64,000 bases of DNA, taken from NCBI RefSeq assembly GCF_900111765.1, contig NZ_FOIB01000007.1:62001-126000 (forward strand). The letters are read 5' to 3'. Origin of the DNA: Myxococcus fulvus. Lineage in GTDB: Bacteria > Myxococcota > Myxococcia > Myxococcales > Myxococcaceae. The notes under the pieces were generated by a model. It saw only the letters and a program-made list of their open reading frames with translations, did no database searches and was not told the DNA's origin. A program made the translations under genes and the position numbers. This document shows, piece after piece, positions 15,651 through 22,584 of the stretch. How positions within the stretch are numbered: the first letter of the stretch is position 1; each line of letters opens with the position of its first letter.

Positions 15651-16688
15651 ATGAATCGAAAGAACGCGTTCGGCACCCTGCTCGCGCTGGGCTTGCTGAC
15701 CACCCTGACCGCTCACGCCGAGGTGGTGTTCGCCCAGGCCAACCTCCTGCTCAACAAGAACCAGCTCTCCGCGGTGAACTACCGGGGCAAGGGGCTGTCG
15801 CTTCCCGTGGGCACGAAGGTGCAGGTCCTCGAGCGGGATGACGACGAGGTCCGCTGCCGCGTGGTCGACTCCGGCGCCGAGTTCCGCTTCGTCTCGCACA
15901 AGAGCCTGGGCAAGACGGCGCTGGCGCTGTTCCCCGGCTTCTTCTCCGCCAAGGACCCCGCGGCGCGCATCGCGGCGCTCACGCCCGAGGAGCAGAAGCA
16001 GGTCAAGGCGGGCACGCTCGCCAAGGGCATGTCGCGGGACGCGGTGCTGCTGACGGTGGGACCGCCGCCGCCGCACCGGACGCTGTCGCTCGAGAGTACG
16101 AAGTGGACGTACTGGAGCTCGAAGTTCTCCACCTTCGAGGTGGTCTTCGACGCGGACGGCAAGGTCGTCTCCCACGGCGGTGAGCCCGAGCCCACGCCGG
16201 CCGCCGAGCCGGCTCCCGCGCCGGCGCCGAAGTTCTTCCACGCGACGGCGAACTTCCACTTCCAGGACGACACGGTGTCGTGGGTGAACTACCTCAAGGG
16301 CCCCATCCTCCCGTTCAACACGAAGGTGGAGGTGCTGGACAAGGGCAGCTCGAAGGTGAAGTTCAAGGTCGTGGAGACGGGCAAGGAGTTCGTGTTCGAG
16401 AACGACTCGCGCTCCGGCGCGGACACGTGGGCGCTGTTCCAGTCCTCGTTCGCCGCCGAGGACCAGGCCGGCAAGCTCGCCGAGCTGTCGCCGGAGGACC
16501 GCAAGAAGGTCTCCGCGTCGGAGGTGGTGATTGGGATGTCGCGCGCCGCCGTGCGCATGGCGTGGGGCCCGCCGCCTCCGCACGAGACGGCGTCCTTCAA
16601 CTCCACCATCTGGACCTACTGGAAGTCGTCGCTCGCCAAGGTGCGCGTGACGTTCGACCAGGACGACAAGGTCAAGTCCATCGACTAG
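15651..16688 (+). CDS. secreted protein with two tandem BamE/SmpA-like units
   Basis: A 345-residue exported protein (signal peptide ending TAHA at ~23). It is an internal duplication: residues ~25-180 and ~200-345 align, each with an SH3-like beta part (xxLPVGTKVQVLE / ILPFNTKVEVLD), then a helix and a motif KGMSRDAVLLTVGPPPPH or IGMSRAAVRMAWGPPPPH, followed by WTYW and a final beta-strand. The GMSxxxVxxxxGPPP element resembles the BamE/SmpA-like fold. The units are joined by a Pro/Ala/Glu linker at ~180-200. The protein probably acts in the periplasm. A strong bidirectional hairpin follows the stop. Confidence 0.7.
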   Translation: MNRKNAFGTLLALGLLTTLTAHAEVVFAQANLLLNKNQLSAVNYRGKGLSLPVGTKVQVLERDDDEVRCRVVDSGAEFRFVSHKSLGKTALALFPGFFSAKDPAARIAALTPEEQKQVKAGTLAKGMSRDAVLLTVGPPPPHRTLSLESTKWTYWSSKFSTFEVVFDADGKVVSHGGEPEPTPAAEPAPAPAPKFFHATANFHFQDDTVSWVNYLKGPILPFNTKVEVLDKGSSKVKFKVVETGKEFVFENDSRSGADTWALFQSSFAAEDQAGKLAELSPEDRKKVSASEVVIGMSRAAVRMAWGPPPPHETASFNSTIWTYWKSSLAKVRVTFDQDDKVKSID

Positions 16689-16696
16689 CGGTCCCA

Positions 16697-16734
16697 ACGG
16701 CTGTCCTGGTGGACTCGCGTCCCCGGACAGCCGT
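16697..16734. terminator. bidirectional hairpin between convergent genes
   Basis: ACGGCTGTCC (16697-16706) and GGACAGCCGT (16725-16734) form a perfect 10-bp stem in the 49-base gap between the BamE-like gene (+) and the pseudouridine synthase gene (-). It can serve both. Confidence 0.65.
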
Positions 16735-16737
16735 GCA

Positions 16738-17634
16738 TCACCCGCCGAGTCGCAGCGCGGGCGGTAGCGGCGCCTGGAATTGGAGTCGCTCGCCCGAGCC
16801 CGGATGCGTGAAGGCGAGGGACTCGGCGTGCAGCAGGTAGCCGCCGTCTCCGGGCAGGCCCGGGTGCTCCGCGTGCGGAAGTCCCCCCGCGACGAAGAGC
16901 GGGTCTCCCACGAGCGGGTGGCCGATGAAGGCCAGGTGGATGCGGATCTGCTCCGAGCGCCCCGTGTGGATGTCGACCTCGAAGAGCGTGTCCTCCGCGC
17001 GTCGCTCCAGCACCCTGGCCGTGCTGTGTGAGGGCTTTCCCGTCGCACAGGCGCCATGTACCTCTCCCAGCTTGGGGTGCGGCACCAGCCCGATGGGCGC
17101 GCGGATGTCGTAGGTCTCCTCGACGGCGAGCCCCTGGGCGAGCGCGCGATAGCGCTTGTTCACGCGCCCCTCACGCCAGTCGCTCGACAGGCGCACGGCG
17201 GCGTCTCGCGTCCGGGTGAAGAGCACCAGGCCCGACGTCGCGCGCCCCAGCCGGTGCATGGGCACGGCCTCGGGCCAGCGGGCCTGGACGAAGGAGAGCA
17301 GGGTGTTCTTGAGGAAGCCTCCCGAGGGCAGCGTCGGCAGTCCGCTCGGCTTCACCACGATGACCAGCTCCGCGTCCTCGTGCACCAGGTCGAACGACTG
17401 TGGCGCGTCCGGCTCCGCCCAGGGCGGGCGGTGCCAGCACAGCCACTGCCCCGCCTTCAGCGGCTCCGAGCCATCCGCGACGCGGTCATCGAGGCGCACC
17501 TCCCCGCGCTCGAAGCGCTTGCGCCACTCCTCCTCCGTCGAGTGACGGTACTTGTTCGTGAGGTGGGCGAGCGCGCTGCGGCCGGGCTGACGCCCGAGCT
17601 TCTCGCGGTACACATAGCCATCGTTGAGCAGCAC
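16738..17634 (-). CDS. RluA-family RNA pseudouridine synthase with altered catalytic motif
   Basis: A 298-residue protein of the RluA superfamily, which isomerises uridine in rRNA or tRNA. An S4-like N-terminal part (KRFERGEVRLDDRV) precedes the catalytic domain with HEDAELVIVVKPSGLPTLPS, the motif MHRLGRATSGLVLFTR, the KRYRALAQG strand and the TGRSEQIRIHLAFIGHPLVGD C-terminal signature. In most family members the central motif is HRLDxxTSG, whose Asp is the catalytic nucleophile; here that residue is Gly. The start is a GTG at 17634. The gene shares a terminator with the convergent upstream gene. It could be an inactive RNA-binding homologue or belong to a subfamily using another residue. 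Confidence 0.8.
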   Translation of the reverse strand: MLLNDGYVYREKLGRQPGRSALAHLTNKYRHSTEEEWRKRFERGEVRLDDRVADGSEPLKAGQWLCWHRPPWAEPDAPQSFDLVHEDAELVIVVKPSGLPTLPSGGFLKNTLLSFVQARWPEAVPMHRLGRATSGLVLFTRTRDAAVRLSSDWREGRVNKRYRALAQGLAVEETYDIRAPIGLVPHPKLGEVHGACATGKPSHSTARVLERRAEDTLFEVDIHTGRSEQIRIHLAFIGHPLVGDPLFVAGGLPHAEHPGLPGDGGYLLHAESLAFTHPGSGERLQFQAPLPPALRLGG

Positions 17635-17809
17635 CCGGGCACCCTATACCGCGCGAGCCCGAGGAGGGAGCCGCTCGTCCGTGAGCGCCAGGCGGCCGAG
17701 GGGCCGGACGCGGCGCGAAAATCCACGGGAAATCCTCGCTGTAACCATGTGGGCGCTTCTGGCGAAGAAGGGGTGTCTGTCCCTCATTGCGCTCGGAAGG
17801 AAGTGACCC

Positions 17810-18427
17810 ATGAACATGCTGAACAAGGTGGGGCCTCGGTCGTCGGTGCGGCAGCAGCAGGGCCCGAAGACGGATGACGCGCAGCGCGCCGATGACGCGC
17901 GCAAGCGTGCGGAGGCGGAGGTTCGCGCCGCGAACGCAGCGAAGGAGGCGGAGAAGCAGGCCCGTCAGCAGGCCGAGGCCGCCCAGAAGGCCGAAGCGGA
18001 GGCCTCCCGCGCGCGTGAGGAGGCGGAGAAGAAGGCGAAGGCGCCCGGACAGACGCCCGAGCAGCAGGAGCTGTCGAAGCAGGCCCTGAAGGAGGCCCAG
18101 GCCGCGGAGAAGGTCGCCGAGGCGGCGCTGACCGACGCGAAGAAGCAGCTCCAGGCCGCCTCCGCCAAGACGACCGAGGCCACGCGCCGCGCCGAGGAGG
18201 CCAAGAAGAAGGCGAACGACGCGGCGGAGCGCGCCGGGCAGCCGCAGCCGTATGGCAAGCAGCAGGCGATGGTCAACGAGATGTCCACCTTCGAGGACGC
18301 TCCGCCGAACCCGGAGCTGGAGAAGATGATGGGCCGCACCCAGTCCGCGAGCGGCATGTCGTCCATGCCCGTCTCGGACATGCCGATGATGAAGCCCTCG
18401 GACGGCATGCAGTCGATGAGCGTCTGA
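17810..18427 (+). CDS. Ala/Lys/Glu-rich coiled-coil protein
   Basis: A 205-residue hypothetical protein. Residues ~20-145 are almost pure Ala, Glu, Lys, Gln and Arg in heptad-like order and should form a long coiled coil. The C-terminal 50 residues are Met/Ser/Pro-rich (VSDMPMMKPSDGMQSMSV) and probably disordered. There is no signal or membrane segment. GGAAGGAAG gives a good ribosome site before ATG 17810. It lies 72 bases upstream of the ImpE-like gene on the same strand, so the two may be cotranscribed. The family is unrecognised. Confidence 0.6.
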   Translation: MNMLNKVGPRSSVRQQQGPKTDDAQRADDARKRAEAEVRAANAAKEAEKQARQQAEAAQKAEAEASRAREEAEKKAKAPGQTPEQQELSKQALKEAQAAEKVAEAALTDAKKQLQAASAKTTEATRRAEEAKKKANDAAERAGQPQPYGKQQAMVNEMSTFEDAPPNPELEKMMGRTQSASGMSSMPVSDMPMMKPSDGMQSMSV

Positions 18428-18499
18428 GTCCGGCTCCGCGTTCCCACGTCCTCCTCGCGCACGCTATGGTCGCCGCGCGGCGAACGGGGGACATGAGCC

Positions 18500-19396
18500 A
18501 TGACGCAGATCGAGCAGCACCTCGCGAAGGGTGACTTCCAGGCGGCACTCCAGTTGATCGACGCGGAGCTGTCCTCCGCGCCATCGGCGGACCGGTGGCT
18601 GATGGCGTTCAACGTGCGAGTGCGCCTGGAGGACTTCGACGGAGCCCTGCGCGCCCTCGACGCGCTGGTGAAGCTGGACCCCGGCATCTCCGAGGGCGCG
18701 ACGTTCCTGGGCCACTGCGCCAACCTGGAGCGGCTGCACTCCCTGCGCAGGAAGGACCCCGCCCTGGCCAACGAGCGTGGCGCGCTGCAGGCGCCGCAGC
18801 CGTTCTCCCGCGCCTACCTCCAGGCCGCCGTCGCCCACGCGAAGGGCGAGTTCCCCGCCGCGGCCAGCACCCTGGCGGAGGGCGCGCGCACCGCCCCCAA
18901 GTCACCCGGAACCCTGACGCGCACCAACGGCGCCCGCGTGCGGTTCACCGATTTGACCGACTCGGATGACCTGTCCGGACCGCACCTGCCGTGCTTCCAG
19001 GCTGGCACCGTGCTGGACATCCCCTACAGCGAGCTCGCGTCCATCCAGTTCGAGAAGCCCCGCAGCTCCATGGACGCCGTCTGGGTCCCCGCTGTCTTCC
19101 AGACGCTCACGGGGCAGCAGTTCGAGACCCGCGTGCCCTCGCGCTATCCGGGCTCGGGCCTGCATGGCAACGCCGCTGTCCGCCTGGGCGAGATGACCGT
19201 GTGGCACCACGAGCCCCACGGTTACGCCGTGGGCTTCGGTCAGCGCGACTTCAAGCTGACGCACGAGGACGGCGGCTCCGGTCTGGTGGGGCTCCTCCAG
19301 GTGGCGCGCATCGACTTCGACGCGGGAGGCAAGCCCACGGCCGAAGAGCCTCGGCCGAAGGAGAAGAAGTCCTTCTGGTCGAAGCTCTTCGGGTGA
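18500..19396 (+). CDS. ImpE/SciE-family protein (type VI secretion accessory), orphan
   Basis: A 298-residue cytoplasmic protein matching the ImpE family (PF07024), normally encoded in type VI secretion loci. The N-terminal half is TPR-like helical repeats (HLAKGDFQAALQLIDAELSS, AYLQAAVAHAKGEFPAAAST). The C-terminal half carries the family core: SGPHLPCFQAGTVLDIPYSE, DAVWVPAVFQTLTGQQF, RVPSRYPGSGLHGNAAVRLG and YAVGFGQRDFKL. No other T6SS gene is present in the window. The stop lies only 13 bases from the convergent GON/Vps62 lipoprotein gene. It may serve a T6SS encoded elsewhere or have been recruited to another task. Confidence 0.75.
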   Translation: MTQIEQHLAKGDFQAALQLIDAELSSAPSADRWLMAFNVRVRLEDFDGALRALDALVKLDPGISEGATFLGHCANLERLHSLRRKDPALANERGALQAPQPFSRAYLQAAVAHAKGEFPAAASTLAEGARTAPKSPGTLTRTNGARVRFTDLTDSDDLSGPHLPCFQAGTVLDIPYSELASIQFEKPRSSMDAVWVPAVFQTLTGQQFETRVPSRYPGSGLHGNAAVRLGEMTVWHHEPHGYAVGFGQRDFKLTHEDGGSGLVGLLQVARIDFDAGGKPTAEEPRPKEKKSFWSKLFG

Positions 19397-19409
19397 GCCG
19401 GCGCGCTGG

Positions 19410-22409
19410 CTACTCCATCGTCATGGCGCTCGGGTGCGCGAAGCCCTTCAGCATCGGAGCGGTGGGGCCTCCGTTGAGGATGCACTCGCCGGAGATCTGC
19501 GTGGCGATGTTGTCGCAGCCCGCCTTGTCATTGCCCCAGTCCGACGTGATGTTGAGCCACGCCAGCGAGCCGGTGAACGTCCCCATCGGCTGCCAGTGGA
19601 AGATGACCGGCCGGTCCCACGTGTTCCAGCTCACGCCATACCCCGTCACATCGGTCAGCGGGCCGAGGACGGGTATCTCCTTGTACGTGAAACCGCCGGG
19701 GCTGGCGTAGAGCGCGTGCGAGCCCTTCGCCGCGAAGGCAATCGGCCGGAAGCCCTCCAGCGCCATGGCCATGCTGCCGAACTCGAAGAACCCTCCCTCT
19801 GAGTGCTGGCTCATGTAGACATACGCCGGGCGCCCATCGATGAACCGCACGGTGAGGTGCTCCCAGTCGCCCACGTGGTTGCCGAAGGTGGACGTCCCCC
19901 CGATGCAGCCAATGTCGGTGCGGGCGCCGAAGCAGACCTCCTTGCCCGCGTTATACGGGTAGAACGTCCAGTAGATGAGGTCGGTGACGTTCGTGGGCCG
20001 CCCCTGCGAGGTGCGGCGGACCTTCTGGATGTAGACGGGCACGTGCGTCTGGTCCGGCCGCTGACCGCCGAGGAACGGGGGGTTCGTGCACGAGGGGCAC
20101 CCGAGCGCCTGGTTCGTCCACAGGAACCGTCCGTCGTCGTGCACGTTCGCGAGGAAGTGCTCCACCGAGGAGGGCAGGTAGTACTCACCCGGGGAGAGGT
20201 AGATGCGCGGCGCGAACTGGAGCGCCGCCAGCTCGTCGACCAGTCCTCCCTGCAGCTCCGGATTGGCGAGCATGCTCTTGTTGAGCGCCCAGAAGCGCGC
20301 GGGGTCCGGAGCGTCGTAGCCCGGATTGGCGACCATGACGGGGACCGTCAACGCGCGGTGGTCCAGAGCGCGCGTCTGGAAGACGGAGCCATCATGGTGT
20401 CCCCCCGAGCCCTGGTCGTTCCACACCCAGAGCTTGCCGCCGGGAGCGACATACTCCGAGCGGACGCAGCGGATGAGGTCGGTGGACGGCTTGTCGTAAC
20501 CCAACTGGACCACGGAGCCCAGGCACGTGTAGCCCGGCGGTGCCACGGGGTGCCAGAAGCCGACGTCGTGCCTGCCGCCCGTGCCGCTGTCATTCCAGAC
20601 GAACGTGTAGTCGACCGGCCGTGCCAGCACGTCCCCCTCGCCCTTGACCACGAAGGTCATCCTCGGCGCCACGCCACGGCCATACACAGCGAGATCGCCC
20701 AGGGAGTAGTGGCCCGGCAGCTGGCTGAGATTGGGGCGCCACACGGAGACGTCGGTGTGCGCGCCGGTCTTGTAGTCGTCGTAGATCCAATCGAACCCGC
20801 TGGTCGCCTGGACCCAGAGCCGCAGCGGGGCGCGCAGGCGCGCCTTGTCGGAGCGGAGCGTGAACTCTCCCGTCCTGCCCGTCAGGGTCGTCGCGGCGAC
20901 CAGCCTGTACGTGCCCGGACTCAGGTAGTACGAGATGCGCGCGATGGTTCCGCCGTCCAGGTTGTTGACCTCCGCGAGCACCCGGTTGCTGGTGTCCAGC
21001 AGGTAGAGGTAGGGGCCGACGCCGGCCTCCAGCTCGAACGTCACGACATCCGGGGCCCCGGTGTAGTCGACGATGAACTGGCGGTTGTCGCGGCTGTTCG
21101 GGAACTGTCCGCCGGACGGCGTCCAGCTTCCATACATCGTGTTGTGGTCATCGCGCTCGGTGGTGGATTCGACGAGGAGGCTGGACGTGTTCGCCTGGAA
21201 CGGGTGCCCGGTGAAGTCCGTGTCCTGGGTGAGCACGACCTGGTCGCCCTGGAACCCGCCGTGCCAGTAGAGGGTGACGCGGTAGCCCTCGGGAACGCGG
21301 ATGGAGCGCAGGGTGTCGTTGCCGATGGTCAGCTGGCCCAGGTCGTAGCGGCCCGCGAGCAACTGCTGACTCGCCCCCTGGAAGTGGTTGCCCTTGTAGA
21401 TGGTGACCGGCGCCTCCACCTTGAGGCTGGACGTCGTCTGGTCGATCGCGCGCCCCGTCAGGTCCGTGTCCGACGTGAGGGTGACCGGCGTGCCCTTGAA
21501 GGCCCGGTCCGGGTAGAGCGTGAGCACCCAGCCTCGCGGCACGCGGACCGAGTGGATGGCGTCCTCACCCACGGACAGCTCGTGGGCGTCGTACCAGCCA
21601 GGCTGGAGCGACTGGGGCCCGGCGTTCGACGTGCTCGCGGGGTAGACGGCCACCGTGGGCGTCCACGTCGTCGCGGCGGCGCCATAGAACAGGGGGAGGC
21701 TTCCCCCGGTGAGGCCCTCGGAGTCCGCGGGCCCGGTCCAGCCGCAGTAGCCACCGCCCCGCAGCGCGACGACCTGGTCACCCCAGGTGTAGACGCTCGA
21801 GCCTTGCTGGGCGTAGCCCTTCACCGTGAAGGCCTCGGTCGCCACCTTGAACGGCGTGCCCCGGAGGTCGATGTTGGCCCGGCCCGAGTCCGCCCAGTCG
21901 CAGGACAGCGCCGTGGCGAACGACACCGAGGTGACGGGCTGGTTCGCGTGGAGGAGCTGTCCGGTGGAGGTCGCGAAGGTCTTGTCCGTCGTGTCCACCC
22001 GCAGGGTGTGCGGGTCGATGCGCAGCCGCTGGTAGGTGGTGCGCACCGTGGTGCCGGGGGCCGCGTCTCCCGCCGTGTACTGGGCGAAGTTGGCGAGCGC
22101 GCCCCGCTCTCGCAGCGTGAGGTACTCACGCGGCGTCCCCGCCATGTCATGGCACCAGGCCATCCACGGCCGGGCCGGGTCTCCCATCAGGTGCAGGGCG
22201 TACTCGCCATCCCCGGCGGTGGGGCGGGCCGCGCGGAGCTCCTGGCAGGACCGCTCCCGCATGGGCCCCAGCGGCTGCTCCACGACGGGCAGCGCGTCCA
22301 GCTCCCCGGGGCCTGGCTCCGCGCCCACTTCGTCCGGTGACACCGGCTGACAACCGATACAAAGCACCGCGAGGGCGCTCCACTGCTTCCATCCACGACG
22401 CCGAGGCAT
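19410..22409 (-). CDS. GON / beta-gamma-crystallin / PPC-like / Vps62-like lipoprotein, paralogue 1
   Basis: A 999-residue exported lipoprotein (lipobox LCIGC, Cys20). Domains in order: a GON-like domain (~55-245; DGEYALHL, WCHDMAGTPREYLTLR, LSCDWADSGRANIDLRGT), known from ADAMTS proteases; two beta/gamma-crystallin-like units (~268-415; GRYDLGQLTIGNDTLRSIRV, YWHGGFQGDQVVL); a PPC-like beta-sandwich (~430-528); a Vps62/DUF946-like region (~528-710) with DVSVWRPNLSQLPGHYSLGD and LIRCVRSEYV; and a C-terminal Vps62-like core (~730-999) with NHVGDWEH (845-851), YMSQHSEGG (865-873) and AAKGSHALY (893-901). It probably acts on the cell surface. ATG 22409 follows AAAGGACGG. Three close paralogues lie in the window. 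No function is established for this architecture; an enzymatic role of the GDWEH/SQH/KGSH core is inference. Confidence 0.75.
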   Translation of the reverse strand: MPRRRGWKQWSALAVLCIGCQPVSPDEVGAEPGPGELDALPVVEQPLGPMRERSCQELRAARPTAGDGEYALHLMGDPARPWMAWCHDMAGTPREYLTLRERGALANFAQYTAGDAAPGTTVRTTYQRLRIDPHTLRVDTTDKTFATSTGQLLHANQPVTSVSFATALSCDWADSGRANIDLRGTPFKVATEAFTVKGYAQQGSSVYTWGDQVVALRGGGYCGWTGPADSEGLTGGSLPLFYGAAATTWTPTVAVYPASTSNAGPQSLQPGWYDAHELSVGEDAIHSVRVPRGWVLTLYPDRAFKGTPVTLTSDTDLTGRAIDQTTSSLKVEAPVTIYKGNHFQGASQQLLAGRYDLGQLTIGNDTLRSIRVPEGYRVTLYWHGGFQGDQVVLTQDTDFTGHPFQANTSSLLVESTTERDDHNTMYGSWTPSGGQFPNSRDNRQFIVDYTGAPDVVTFELEAGVGPYLYLLDTSNRVLAEVNNLDGGTIARISYYLSPGTYRLVAATTLTGRTGEFTLRSDKARLRAPLRLWVQATSGFDWIYDDYKTGAHTDVSVWRPNLSQLPGHYSLGDLAVYGRGVAPRMTFVVKGEGDVLARPVDYTFVWNDSGTGGRHDVGFWHPVAPPGYTCLGSVVQLGYDKPSTDLIRCVRSEYVAPGGKLWVWNDQGSGGHHDGSVFQTRALDHRALTVPVMVANPGYDAPDPARFWALNKSMLANPELQGGLVDELAALQFAPRIYLSPGEYYLPSSVEHFLANVHDDGRFLWTNQALGCPSCTNPPFLGGQRPDQTHVPVYIQKVRRTSQGRPTNVTDLIYWTFYPYNAGKEVCFGARTDIGCIGGTSTFGNHVGDWEHLTVRFIDGRPAYVYMSQHSEGGFFEFGSMAMALEGFRPIAFAAKGSHALYASPGGFTYKEIPVLGPLTDVTGYGVSWNTWDRPVIFHWQPMGTFTGSLAWLNITSDWGNDKAGCDNIATQISGECILNGGPTAPMLKGFAHPSAMTME

Positions 22410-22497
22410 TCTTGCTGAACCGTCCTTTCATCCCAGGAGTGATGTCTCCCGCGACGAAAGGACGGCGGAGTGGCGCGCGTGTTATTTCCCGCGACGA

Positions 22498-22584
22498 TTG
22501 CAGCGACAGGTGGCCCGGCTGGGTGAACGGATGGGCGCTGTCCTGGTCCGGGCGCTGCACCGCGAGGTCGTCGACGAAGCCACC
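22498..22584 (-). pseudogene. vestige of the lost C-terminal domain of paralogue 2
   Basis: Immediately after the TAA of the next gene (its position corresponds to a Gln codon in the paralogues), the same frame continues GGFVDDLAVQRPDQDSAHP and then FTQPGHLSLQ. The first part matches GGLVDELAALQ of paralogue 1; the last matches the family's extreme C-terminus (LSQPGFMTLE in paralogue 3). About 250 codons between them are missing and the original stop codon position reads TCG. This is the scar of an internal deletion. Confidence 0.6.

Noticed and set aside
19803..22340. Very long open frame antisense to lipoprotein paralogue 1
   Set aside because: Long antisense frames are expected in this high-GC DNA; the translation is Arg/Val/Ala/Gly-rich without motifs, and the sense strand has clear domains. 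The same applies to the antisense frames at 35263-37566, 39033-40670, 46423-48201 and 2521-4305.
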